From: Micromonosporaceae bacterium KJ-029
GTDB lineage: Bacteria; Actinomycetota; Actinomycetes; Mycobacteriales; Micromonosporaceae
NCBI GenBank assembly: GCA_005402585.1
Contig: BIFP01000035.1
Span: forward strand, 372,001-436,000
Reading direction: 5' to 3'
Length of the DNA stretch: 64,000 nucleotides
This document shows, one piece after another, positions 17,592 to 26,332 of the stretch. The notes beneath the pieces are model-generated. The model ran no database searches and was not told the DNA's origin. It worked only from the letters and a program-made list of their open reading frames with translations. Positions within the stretch are counted from its first letter, which is position 1. Every line of letters starts with the position of its first letter. The translations under genes were made by a program, and so were the position numbers.

Positions 17592-18449
17592 ATGCTCGAC
17601 GCGCCGTACGCCCTCGCTCTCGCCGCCGGACTGCTCGCCGCCGTCAACCCGTGCGGGTTCGCGTTGTTGCCCGCGTACCTGTCCTTCCTCGTCCTCGACG
17701 AGTCCGACGGTGGCGGACGGTTCCGCGCGGTCGGCCGGGCCCTGCTGCTCACCGCGGCCATGACCGTCGGCTTCGTCGCCGTGTTCGGGGTGTTCGGCCT
17801 GCTGGCCGCACCGGCCGCCGACGTGATCGCCCGACACCTGCCGTGGGTCAGCGTCGCCATCGGGCTGGTCCTGGTGGCGCTCGGCGGAGTGCTGCTGGCC
17901 GGCCGTCAGCTACCCACCGTCGGCCCGAGACTCGGCGCCGGGCCGGCGGTGACCCGCCGGTTCGGGTCGATGGCCCTGTTCGGGGTCTCCTACGCCGTCG
18001 CGTCGCTCGGTTGCACGATCGGACCGTTCCTCGCCGTCGTCGTCGCGCGATTCCGCACCGGATCCGTTCTCGCCGGGGTCGGCCTGTTCGTCGCGTACGC
18101 CGTCGGCATGGCCCTCGTGGTCGGCGCGGTCGCGCTCGCCGTGGCCCTGGCCAAGATGTCGCTGGTACGTAGCCTGCGCCGGGCCGCACCGCTGATCAGC
18201 CGGGCCGCCGGCGTACTGCTGATCGCGGCCGGCGGCTACGTGGCCTGGTACGGCTGGTACGAGATCCGGATCTTCCGGGGCGGCAGCGGCAGCGACCCGG
18301 TCGTCGACAGCGCCGCGGCGATCCAGGCGGCCGTCGCCGGCTGGCTGGACCGCGTCGGCCCGCACCCCGTCGCGATCACCTTCGCCATCCTGCTCGCCGC
18401 CACCGCCACCGCAGCGGTGCTGGTCCGGCGACGCCGCGCCCGCCAGTGA
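17592..18449 (+). CDS. CcdA/DsbD-type transmembrane thiol-electron transporter
   Basis: The protein has 285 residues and about seven hydrophobic helices. It carries the two conserved CcdA cysteine motifs, NPCG (19-22) and SLGCTIGPF (Cys141). Such proteins carry reducing equivalents from cytoplasmic thioredoxin across the membrane to extracytoplasmic thioredoxin-like partners. The partner is evidently the TlpA-like lipoprotein gene 12 bp upstream. No cytochrome c maturation genes (resB, resC) are present in the window. The pair may therefore serve general extracytoplasmic disulfide reduction rather than haem attachment. Confidence 0.9.
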   Translation: MLDAPYALALAAGLLAAVNPCGFALLPAYLSFLVLDESDGGGRFRAVGRALLLTAAMTVGFVAVFGVFGLLAAPAADVIARHLPWVSVAIGLVLVALGGVLLAGRQLPTVGPRLGAGPAVTRRFGSMALFGVSYAVASLGCTIGPFLAVVVARFRTGSVLAGVGLFVAYAVGMALVVGAVALAVALAKMSLVRSLRRAAPLISRAAGVLLIAAGGYVAWYGWYEIRIFRGGSGSDPVVDSAAAIQAAVAGWLDRVGPHPVAITFAILLAATATAAVLVRRRRARQ

Positions 18450-18493
18450 GCCGTCGCCCCGCGCGCGGCCGGTTCAGCCGTTCGTCGTCCGGG

Positions 18494-19582
18494 TCAGGCG
18501 ACCCGGTACCGCTCGGCGCGGTCCGCGCGGAACTCGACGCCGTTGCCGGGTCGATCCAACGGCACCGGGGCGGCGCCGCCGGTGGCCGGCTGCACGCCGT
18601 CGAAGAGCATCGACTCGATCCGGACGTGGTCGTGGAACCATTCCAGGTGCCGCAGATTGGGGGTGGCGGCGGCGACGGGCAGGTGCTGGTGCGGGGCGCA
18701 GTGCCCGGAGACCTGCAGCCCGGCGGCGTCGGCCACGGCGGCGATCCGTAGGAATTCGCTGATCCCGCCGCAGCGGGTGACGTCGATCTGCAGGCAGTCG
18801 ACGTACGGGGCCATGCGGTGGAAGTAGACCAGGTCGAAGCCGTACTCCCCGGCCGCCACGTCGGGCAGCACGTGGTCGCGAACCAGGCCGAGGCCGGCCA
18901 GGTCGTCGGAGCTGACCGGTTCCTCGTACCAGCGGACGTCGAGGTCGGCCGCGGCGTCGGCGACCCGGATCGCCTGCTTGCGCTGGTATGCGCCGTTCGC
19001 GTCGACGTACAGCTCGACGTCGTCGCCGATGGTGCGGCGGGCGGCGGCCATCCGGGCCAGGTCCCGCGCCACCTCGGTGCCACAGGACTCGCCGATCTTG
19101 ATCTTCACTCGGGGAATGCCCTGCTCGTGCGCCCAGCCGGCGAGTTGGCGGTGCTGCTGCTCGTCGTCGTAGGTGGTGAAGCCGCCGCTGCCGTACACCG
19201 GCACCTGTCGACGGGCGGTGCCGATCAGCCGGGCCAGCGGCAGGTCGTGCCGACGGGCCTTGAGGTCCCAGACCGCGCAGTCGGCGGCGGAGAGGGCGAG
19301 CCCGGCGACCCCGGGACGCCCGGCGTTGCGTAACTGCCGTTGCATCGCCGTCCAGGCGGCCGGCACGTCGTCCGGGTCCAGGCCGACCACGACGGGGGCG
19401 AGCAGGTCGGTCACCACCGCCGCGGCCGCCGCCGGCCCGTAGGTCCAGCCGATCCCGGTATGACCGTCCGCCTCGACCCGGACCAGCACCAACGTGGTGG
19501 CGCTCCAGGCCAGCGTGCCGTCGCCCTCAGGGGCGTCGGTCGGCACCTGGTACGCCTCGGCGCTCAGCCGTACGCCAGTCAC
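18494..19582 (-). CDS. Mandelate racemase/muconate lactonizing enzyme-like protein (enolase superfamily)
   Basis: The start is GTG 19582, whose GTGA overlaps the stop of the upstream FAD/Fe-S gene, implying coupled translation (362 residues). The N-terminal capping domain is followed by the barrel. That carries the KxK motif (Lys160, Lys162 in RVKIKIG), metal ligands Asp194 (DANGAY), Glu220 (YEEP) and Glu246 (AGEYG), and an Asp267/His294 pair spaced like the mandelate racemase Asp-His dyad. These residues support an active enzyme that abstracts an alpha-proton from a carboxylate, as a racemase or as an acid-sugar dehydratase. The substrate is unknown; operon context suggests hydroxy- or sugar-acid breakdown. 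Confidence 0.87.
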   Translation of the reverse strand: MTGVRLSAEAYQVPTDAPEGDGTLAWSATTLVLVRVEADGHTGIGWTYGPAAAAAVVTDLLAPVVVGLDPDDVPAAWTAMQRQLRNAGRPGVAGLALSAADCAVWDLKARRHDLPLARLIGTARRQVPVYGSGGFTTYDDEQQHRQLAGWAHEQGIPRVKIKIGESCGTEVARDLARMAAARRTIGDDVELYVDANGAYQRKQAIRVADAAADLDVRWYEEPVSSDDLAGLGLVRDHVLPDVAAGEYGFDLVYFHRMAPYVDCLQIDVTRCGGISEFLRIAAVADAAGLQVSGHCAPHQHLPVAAATPNLRHLEWFHDHVRIESMLFDGVQPATGGAAPVPLDRPGNGVEFRADRAERYRVA

Positions 19583-22500
19583 CGGTCTCTCCGGCGGGCG
19601 ATCGCCACCAACGGGGCGAGGGCGGCGAGTCCCACCAGTGCGACGGCGGCCCACCTGGCCGTCGGTGACGGCGGTCCGGGACGGTCGGCGAACACCTCCT
19701 CCGGACGCGGTGGCACCGTGGCGCCCATCAGCCCGGCGCGGAGCAGTTCGGCGAGGTGCATGGCCGACCGGCCGCCCGAGGCGTTCTGCTCGACCTGGAT
19801 GCGGCAACTGAATCCGTCGGCGAGGATCACGTCGCTGTCGGCGGCGTCCCGGACCGCCGGCAGCAGTACCCGTTCGGCGCACGCCACAGAGACGTCGTAG
19901 TGGCCCTGTTCGAAGCCGAAGTTGCCGGCCAGGCCGCAGCAGCCGGAGTCGAGGAAGTCGGCCCGTACGCCGGCCGCAGACAGTACGGCCTGGTCGGCCG
20001 TGGTGCCGAGGATGGCGTGCTGGTGGCAGTGGGTCTGGATCAGCGCGTGCGCCGGGATCTGCGGCGGCTGCCAGCCGGGGCTGTGGTCACGCAGCAATTC
20101 GGCCAGCGTCACGGTCTGCTCCCGCAGCCGGGTGACGTCCTCGTCACCAGGAAAGAGGTCGTGGGCGTCGCTGCGGAAGACGGCGGTGCAGGACGGTTCC
20201 AGCCCCACCACCCGGGTGCCGGCCCGCAGGTGGGGACGGAGCACCCGCACTGTCCGTTGCAGGACCCGTTTCGCGATGTCGAGCTGCCCGGTGGAGATCC
20301 AGGTCAGGCCGCAGCAGACGGGTTGGTCCGGCACTCGGACCCGCCAGCCGGCGGCCTCCAGCACCTCCACGGTCGCCCGGGCGATGCCGGGGTGCAGGTG
20401 GTTGGTGAAGGTGTCCGGCCAGAGCAGCACGTCGCCGCGGGAACCGTCGCCCTGGGGTGTCCGGCGGGCGAACCACCGCTGGAAGGACTCCGGGGCGAAG
20501 ACCGGGATGTCGCGGCGCTGGTCGATCCCGCCGACCGCTTTCGCGATCCGGCTCAGCCCGGGCGCCTGGGCCAGCGCGTTCACCACGCGGGGCGCGACCG
20601 CGGCCAGCGCGGCCGCCACGGGCAGCCAGCCCATCGAGTAGTGCGATCGGGGGCGCAGCCGGCCCGCGTAGTGGTGGGACAGGAATTCCGCCTTGTACGT
20701 GGCCATGTCCACGTTGACCGGGCAGTCCGCCTTGCAGCCCTTGCAGGCCAGGCAGAGGTCCAGCGCGTCGCGCACCTCCGTGGAGCGCCAGCCGTCGCCG
20801 ATAGTGCCGCCTCGGGCAGTGCCGTCGAGCATCTCGAACAGCAGCCGCGCCCGGCCCCGGGTGGAGTGCTCCTCCTCCCGGGTGACCATGTACGAAGGGC
20901 ACATCACCCCGCCGTGCTGCCGCCGGCACTTGCCGACGCCGACACAGCGCAGCACCGCCCGACCGAAGCTGCCGGAGTCCTCGGGGTACTGGAAATTCGT
21001 CTCCCAACCGCCGTGGTTGTAGTCGACCCCGATCCGCAGATGGCTGTCCAGCGGGTAGGGGGCGACCACCTTGCCGGGATTCATGAGGTTGTCCGGGTCG
21101 AAGATGGCCTTGAACTGCCCGAACGCGCGGATCAGCCGGTCGCCGAACATTTTCGGTAGCAGTTCGCCCCGGGACTGCCCGTCACCGTGCTCACCGGAGA
21201 AGGAGCCCCCGTACGAGACGACCAGATCGGCAGCGCGCTCGATGAACGAGCGGAACTGCCGTACGCCGTCGGCGGTGGTCAGCTTGAACGGGATCCGGGT
21301 GTGGACGCATCCCTGCCCGAAGTGCCCGTACAGCGACGCCTGCTCGTAGCCGTACTCCCGGTACAACGCGTCGAGATCGCGCAGGTAGTCGCCCAGCCGC
21401 TCCGGCGGTACGGCCGAGTCCTCCCAGCCCTCCCAGGTGTCCGCCTCACCCGGCACCCGGGCGGTGGCGCCGAGGCCGGACTCGCGGACCTGCGTCATCT
21501 GCTGCTCGTGGGCCTCGTCGTCGAAGCGGTGCACGGTGGGCCCGTTCTCGCGCCGCAACGCGTGCAGCATCCGGGCGATGGCGGCCTCCGCCTGCTCCGG
21601 CGTGTGGCCGCCCATTTGGACCATCAGCCAGCCGCCCCCCTGCGGCAGCAGGTGCAGTGCGGCGGGATGCAGGTGCTTGCGCTTCTCGAAGTTGATCAGC
21701 TTGTCGTCGAGCCCCTCCAAGATGATCGGGTTGTGCGGCAGGATGTGCTTCACGTCGTCGGCCGCGGCGGCGATGTCCGGATAGCCGAGGAAGACCATTG
21801 CCTTGGCCGGCACCACCGGGACCAGCTTCAGCCGGGCCCGCAGTACGGTGACCAGCGTGTTCTCCGAGCCGACCAGGGCCTGCGCCACGTGGAAGTTCTT
21901 CTCGGGCAGGAGGCTGTCCAGGCCGTAGCCGGAGACCCGCCGTGGGATGTCCGGGTAGCGGCTGCGGATGTCGCTCAGGTACTCGTCCCGCAGTGCCCGC
22001 AACTGGCGATAGATCTCGGCCTGGCGGCCACCGCTGCGCTGGATCTCGGCGTACTCCTCGTCGCCGGTCTCGCGGACCCACATCCGGGTCCCGTCGTAGA
22101 GCAGCACCTCCATCTCGAGCACGTTGTCGACGGTCTTGCCGGTGCGCTGCGCCGTCGATCCGCAGGAGTTGTTGCCGATCATCCCGCCGATGGTGCAGTG
22201 GTCGTGGGTCGCCGGCCGCGGGCCGAACTCCAGCCGGTGCGGGGCCAGCATCTCGTTGAGCGTGTCCAGCACGATGCCCGGCTCCACCAGGCAGGTCCTC
22301 GCCTCGGCGTCCACCTCGAGCAGCCGGTTGCAGTACTTCGACCAGTCGATCACGACGGCGGTGTTCGTGCACTCGCCGGCCAGGCTGGTGCCGCCGCCCC
22401 GGGACAGCACCGGAACGCCCAGTTGGCGACACACCTCGATGGCGGCGACGGCGGCCTCGACGGTGCGCGGCACGACCACGCCGAGTGGGACCTGCCGGTA

Positions 22501-22674
22501 GTTGGAGCCGTCCGTCGAGTACGCGGCGCGCGAGCCGTCGTCGAACCGGACCTCACCGTCGACCACCGGGCGCAGTCGGGCGGCCAGCATGTCCAGGTTC
22601 ACGTCGGTGGCGGGCGCGGGAGCCCGGGTCACCGGGTCGGGCAGCGAGACGGGGCGAGCGGGAGCCCGAGTCAT
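19579..22674 (-). CDS. FAD-linked oxidase fused to Fe-S/CCG domains (D-lactate or 2-hydroxyacid dehydrogenase type, YdiJ-like) with C-terminal membrane tail
   Basis: The protein has 1031 residues. The start is ATG 22674, overlapping the TPP-enzyme stop (ATGA). Domains: PCMH FAD-binding (about 40-260, SRGGGTSLAGE near 91-101), FAD-oxidase C-terminal (about 270-540), and an iron-sulfur region with a CVGVGKC cluster near 575 and CLACKGCKADCP near 636. Two heterodisulfide-reductase-type CCG motifs follow (VCCGLTW near 785, GCCGLAGNFGFEQ near 913). The last 35 residues hold one hydrophobic helix ending RRRDR, so the enzyme is probably tail-anchored. Relatives oxidise D-lactate or D-2-hydroxyglutarate and pass electrons to quinone. 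It is the middle gene of a coupled three-gene operon. Confidence 0.88.
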   Translation of the reverse strand: MTRAPARPVSLPDPVTRAPAPATDVNLDMLAARLRPVVDGEVRFDDGSRAAYSTDGSNYRQVPLGVVVPRTVEAAVAAIEVCRQLGVPVLSRGGGTSLAGECTNTAVVIDWSKYCNRLLEVDAEARTCLVEPGIVLDTLNEMLAPHRLEFGPRPATHDHCTIGGMIGNNSCGSTAQRTGKTVDNVLEMEVLLYDGTRMWVRETGDEEYAEIQRSGGRQAEIYRQLRALRDEYLSDIRSRYPDIPRRVSGYGLDSLLPEKNFHVAQALVGSENTLVTVLRARLKLVPVVPAKAMVFLGYPDIAAAADDVKHILPHNPIILEGLDDKLINFEKRKHLHPAALHLLPQGGGWLMVQMGGHTPEQAEAAIARMLHALRRENGPTVHRFDDEAHEQQMTQVRESGLGATARVPGEADTWEGWEDSAVPPERLGDYLRDLDALYREYGYEQASLYGHFGQGCVHTRIPFKLTTADGVRQFRSFIERAADLVVSYGGSFSGEHGDGQSRGELLPKMFGDRLIRAFGQFKAIFDPDNLMNPGKVVAPYPLDSHLRIGVDYNHGGWETNFQYPEDSGSFGRAVLRCVGVGKCRRQHGGVMCPSYMVTREEEHSTRGRARLLFEMLDGTARGGTIGDGWRSTEVRDALDLCLACKGCKADCPVNVDMATYKAEFLSHHYAGRLRPRSHYSMGWLPVAAALAAVAPRVVNALAQAPGLSRIAKAVGGIDQRRDIPVFAPESFQRWFARRTPQGDGSRGDVLLWPDTFTNHLHPGIARATVEVLEAAGWRVRVPDQPVCCGLTWISTGQLDIAKRVLQRTVRVLRPHLRAGTRVVGLEPSCTAVFRSDAHDLFPGDEDVTRLREQTVTLAELLRDHSPGWQPPQIPAHALIQTHCHQHAILGTTADQAVLSAAGVRADFLDSGCCGLAGNFGFEQGHYDVSVACAERVLLPAVRDAADSDVILADGFSCRIQVEQNASGGRSAMHLAELLRAGLMGATVPPRPEEVFADRPGPPSPTARWAAVALVGLAALAPLVAIARRRDR

Positions 22675-24440
22675 GACCGCAGCTCGTTGATCTTGTCCCT
22701 GGCGACGGTGGCGAGTGTCGCGGCCTTGTGCGGTTGGCCGCGCAGGAACGCCTCGGTGAAGTGTTTGGCCTGGTCGTAGCCGACCTTGCCGGGCATCGGC
22801 GGCTCGTTCGGGTTGACGTCGCAGTCCACCAGCGCCGGGCCCGGGTGGGCGAGGGCCTCGCGGATCGCCCCGGGCAGTGACTTCGGGTCGCTGACCTTGG
22901 CGCCGTATCCGCCGCAGGCCCGCGCCCAGGCGGCGAAGTCGGCCTCCGGCTGTCGGTGCCGCACCGCGTACTCCGGATAGCCGAGGACGATCTGCTCCCA
23001 GAGGATCTGCCCGTACGAGTTGTTGTTGTTGACGATCACCTTGATCGGCAGTTCGTGCCGCACGGCGGTGAGGAACTCCGCCATCAGCATGGCGAACCCA
23101 CCATCGCCGACGAAGGCGATGACCTGCCGGCCCGGGTACGCGTGCTGCATGGCGACCGCGTACGGCAGCCCGGGCGCCATGGTGGCCAGGTTGCCGGAAA
23201 GGTAGAACTCCCGGTTGCCGCGGATGGTCCAGTGCCGGGCCGCCCAGGTGGCGATGGTGCCGGAGTCGCAGGTCAGGATGGCGTCCGAGGTGGCCGCCTC
23301 GTCCACGCAACTCATCAGGTACTGCGGGGCGATCGGGTCGCGGCTCGGGTCCTGCAGGGCGATCATGTCCGCGCGCCAGGCGTCCCGCTCACGCTGGTAC
23401 TTGGTGAGGAAGGACCGGTCGGTGCGGGTCTGCAGCATCGGCAGCAGTTGCTGCAACGCCAGCCGGGCGTCGGCGGTGACCGCCGCGTCCACCGGCAGTC
23501 GCATCCCGATCAGCCTGGCGTCGATGTCGATCTGCACCACCCGCGCCTGTCCCGGCGCGGGCAGGTACTTCCCGTACGGGAAGGAGGTGCCGACCATCAG
23601 CAGCGTGTCGCACTCCTCCATCAGCTCCTCGCTCGGTTTGGTGCCGAGCAGGCCGAGGCCGCCGGTGGTGAGCGGATGATCGTCCGGCACCACCAACTTG
23701 CCGGACAGCGTCTTGACAATCGGGCTGGCCAGCGCGTCGGCCACCGCGAGCACCTCGTCCCGGGCACCGCGGGCACCGATCCCGACCAGCATGGCGACCT
23801 TCCGGCCGCCGTTGAGCACCTCCGCGGCGCGGGCCAGGTCGGTCTGCGCCGCCGGCACCGGCGGCTGCGAGAGCACCGCGCTGCTGGTCGGCGGCGTTCC
23901 CGGGCTGACGCTTCGGTACGGGTCCTCGCCGGCGTCGGCGACCTGTACGTCGTTGGGGAAGGACAGGTGGGCCACGCTCCGCCTGGCCAGGGCGTGCCGG
24001 ATGGCGATGTCGACCACCCCGGGCACCTGCCGCGGGTTGGTCACCATCAGGTTGTACGCCTCCGCGACGTCCTGGTAGAGCAGCGGGGTGTGCACCTCCT
24101 GCTGGTAGTGCGACCCGAGCACCGACGTCTCCTGCATGCCGGTGATGGCGAGCACGGGAATGTGGTCGAGCTTGGCGTCGTACAGCCCGTTGAGCAGGTG
24201 GATCGCCCCCGGCCCCGAGGTGGCGGCGCAGACTCCCAGCCGCCCGGTCGCCTTGGCGTACCCGGTGGCCATGAACGCGGCCGCCTCCTCGTGGTGCACC
24301 AGCACGAAGCGGAGCTTCTCCCGCTGCCGGCGGAAGCCCTCCATCAGGCCGTTGATGCCGTCGCCGGGCAGGCCGAACACCGTGTCGACCCCCCACTCCA
24401 CCAGTCTGCGAGCCAGGCTCTCGCCAACGATCTCCTGCAC
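22671..24440 (-). CDS. Thiamine pyrophosphate-dependent enzyme, pyruvate oxidase/dehydrogenase (PoxB-like)
   Basis: The GTG start at 24440 was chosen because GAGGAGG lies 6 bp upstream; the frame stays open to 24581 with unlikely residues. The 589-residue protein has the three-domain TPP architecture. The Pyr domain has the catalytic Glu in HHEEAAAFMATG (about 49-60). The central FAD/nucleotide domain spans about 190-330. The PP domain has GDGGFAMLMAEF (about 442) ending in VNNNNS. Closest in layout to quinone-linked pyruvate dehydrogenase or pyruvate oxidase, it would decarboxylate pyruvate to acetate (or acetyl phosphate). It is the first gene of the coupled operon with the FAD/Fe-S dehydrogenase and the enolase-superfamily protein. 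Other 2-keto acid substrates are possible. Confidence 0.87.
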   Translation of the reverse strand: MQEIVGESLARRLVEWGVDTVFGLPGDGINGLMEGFRRQREKLRFVLVHHEEAAAFMATGYAKATGRLGVCAATSGPGAIHLLNGLYDAKLDHIPVLAITGMQETSVLGSHYQQEVHTPLLYQDVAEAYNLMVTNPRQVPGVVDIAIRHALARRSVAHLSFPNDVQVADAGEDPYRSVSPGTPPTSSAVLSQPPVPAAQTDLARAAEVLNGGRKVAMLVGIGARGARDEVLAVADALASPIVKTLSGKLVVPDDHPLTTGGLGLLGTKPSEELMEECDTLLMVGTSFPYGKYLPAPGQARVVQIDIDARLIGMRLPVDAAVTADARLALQQLLPMLQTRTDRSFLTKYQRERDAWRADMIALQDPSRDPIAPQYLMSCVDEAATSDAILTCDSGTIATWAARHWTIRGNREFYLSGNLATMAPGLPYAVAMQHAYPGRQVIAFVGDGGFAMLMAEFLTAVRHELPIKVIVNNNNSYGQILWEQIVLGYPEYAVRHRQPEADFAAWARACGGYGAKVSDPKSLPGAIREALAHPGPALVDCDVNPNEPPMPGKVGYDQAKHFTEAFLRGQPHKAATLATVARDKINELRS

Positions 24441-24642
24441 GTCGTCCTCCTCGTCCCCTTCGGTCCGCCGCGCCCCGTCCGTCATGTCGTGCCGGTTCAG
24501 GCCAGCGGGAGGGGACGCCGCACGCGGACGGTGGCCGGCGGCTACCCGTGCCCCGCAGCGGCAAACTCGGCGCCCGGACAATTCCTGATGTCCCGCTGCG
24601 GCGGGCGGAGAAAGATCAGGGGCTGGCTCGTGCTGACCGTCA

Positions 24643-24822
24643 TCAGTGCCGAAGGGAGCGGGCCACCAGGTAGCCGAGGAGCACGCCCGCGGCCAGGCTG
24701 GCCACCGCCCGTACGGACAACACGGAGCGGAGCTTCCTCAGCCCCGTACCGGGATCGACGACCGTGCCGGCGGCATCGCCCGCCGCGCCCACCATCACGT
24801 CACCGAGCCTGCCCACGTTCAC
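24643..24822 (-). CDS. Small single-pass membrane protein, 59 residues, unknown function
   Basis: The start is GTG 24822, 8-10 bp after AGGAGGAGGGG, an unusually strong ribosome site. The sequence begins MNVGRLGDVMVGAAGDAAGT and ends with a hydrophobic helix (about residues 38-54) and a basic ARSLRH tail. It resembles no family I know. It is convincing as a gene because of the ribosome site and the amphipathic-plus-helix layout. A longer frame reaching 25194 is arginine-rich and rejected. It lies between the ADH-like gene and the TPP operon on the same strand. Confidence 0.6.
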   Translation of the reverse strand: MNVGRLGDVMVGAAGDAAGTVVDPGTGLRKLRSVLSVRAVASLAAGVLLGYLVARSLRH

Positions 24823-25024
24823 GATGCCACCGCCCCTCCTCCTGATGCCGCCAGGGCTACCCGTCGGCCGGGCACCGAAACGGTGTCGTCGTCCGGCATC
24901 ACCGGCGGCGTGGGTCGCGGGCTTTCGGCGGCGGAGCCGGCCAGGCTGCCTGCCCCAGGGCGCCGGGCCGGTCGACCTGTTGGCGCGTGGCGCAGGACGA
25001 CGGGGAGCGGGTGCCCCCGCGCGG

Positions 25025-26044
25025 TCAGGGACGGACGAGGACCTTGAGGGCCTCTCGGCGGTCCATCGCCCGGTACCCGTCGGGCACCCCGTCGAGTCCG
25101 ACGGTGCGGTCGAACACCCTGCCGGGTTCGACGGTGCCGTCGAGCACCGCGGGCAGCAGTTCGTCGATGTAGGCGCGCACCGGGGCAGGCCCACCGGTCA
25201 GGGTGACGTTGCCGCCGAACAGGCCCCACCCGATCGGTCCGTCGTCGTACTGCGGGACCCCGACCCGACTGATCACGCCGCCGGCGCGGACCACACCGAG
25301 CGCCTGCTCGTAGGCCGCCCGGTAGCCGACGGCCTCCAGCACCGCGTGCGTCCCGTCGCCGCCGGTCAGCTCCCGCACCCGGGCAACACCCTCCTCGCCG
25401 CGCTCGGCGACGACGTCGGTCGCGCCGAACTCGACGCCGAGCTTGGTACGGGACTTGTGCCGGCCCATCAGGATGATCCGCTCCGCGCCGAGTTGCCGGG
25501 CCGACAGCACCGCCAGCAGACCCACCGCCCCATCCCCGATCACGGTGACCGTGGTCCGCGGGTCGACCTTCGCGCGCTTGGCCGCGTGGTAGCCGGTGCC
25601 GTACACGTCGGCGAGGGTCAGCAGCGACGGCAGCAGCGGTGAGTCCTCCCCTACCGGGAGCGGCACGAGGGTGCCGGCGGCCTGCGGGACCCGGACGAAC
25701 TCCGCCTGCGCCGTGTTGAAGAATCCACCGTGACGGCAGGAGGTCTGCACGCCCTCGCGGCAGAAGTCGCAGGTGTTGTCCTGGTACGCGAAGGAGGCCA
25801 CCACCAGGTCACCCCGATTCAGGCCGGCCACCGCGGGGCCGAGATCCTCCACGACGCCGAGGAACTCGTGCCCCATCCGCGTCCCCTGTCCGGACGCGGG
25901 CATGGTGCGGTACGGGTGCAGGTCGCTGCCGCAGACACAGGTCCGCACCACGCGCACGATCGCGTCGGTCGGCGCCTCGAGTACCGGGTCGGGCACCTCC
26001 TCCACCCGCACGTCTCCGGCCCCGTACATCACAGTCGTACGCAT
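25025..26044 (-). CDS. Zinc-dependent medium-chain alcohol dehydrogenase
   Basis: The protein has 339 residues. The start ATG 26044 follows GAAGGGA. Catalytic zinc residues Cys38 (VCGSD) and the GHE motif (His59-Glu60) are present. The structural zinc loop keeps Cys92, Cys95 and Cys103, but the first of the usual four cysteines is missing. The cofactor domain has the Rossmann motif GDGAVGLLAV near 170. It probably oxidises or reduces an alcohol/aldehyde with NAD(P). It is divergent from the aldo/keto reductase at 26333, and a shared 288-bp regulatory gap lies between them. The substrate is unknown. Confidence 0.9.
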   Translation of the reverse strand: MRTTVMYGAGDVRVEEVPDPVLEAPTDAIVRVVRTCVCGSDLHPYRTMPASGQGTRMGHEFLGVVEDLGPAVAGLNRGDLVVASFAYQDNTCDFCREGVQTSCRHGGFFNTAQAEFVRVPQAAGTLVPLPVGEDSPLLPSLLTLADVYGTGYHAAKRAKVDPRTTVTVIGDGAVGLLAVLSARQLGAERIILMGRHKSRTKLGVEFGATDVVAERGEEGVARVRELTGGDGTHAVLEAVGYRAAYEQALGVVRAGGVISRVGVPQYDDGPIGWGLFGGNVTLTGGPAPVRAYIDELLPAVLDGTVEPGRVFDRTVGLDGVPDGYRAMDRREALKVLVRP

Positions 26045-26332
26045 GAGTTCCCTTCGAATATGTCTTCCGATGCTCACCCCGTCGGCGGCCACGACGAGCA
26101 GCCGGACTGGCTGAAGGTCCGACGCTCGGCGGAGGTCCGCCGGAGGCGAGATCCATCAAACCGGCTACCCACGGGGCACGGGAGAGCCTGTCGTTACAGG
26201 TACTGGCAGAACCTCCCTGGGCTGGTAGCGGTCGACGTAGCGTCGAGGACGTGGGCGGCCCTGCCGCCCAGCGCCCGACCAGAACATCGCTCCCGACCCG
26301 CACGTTCGACACTCTGCGAGAGAGGCAGACCG

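Noticed and set aside
22956..24845. 629-codon plus-strand frame opposite the TPP enzyme
   Set aside because: It is a composition-driven shadow; the minus frame has the catalytic Glu and the TPP motif.
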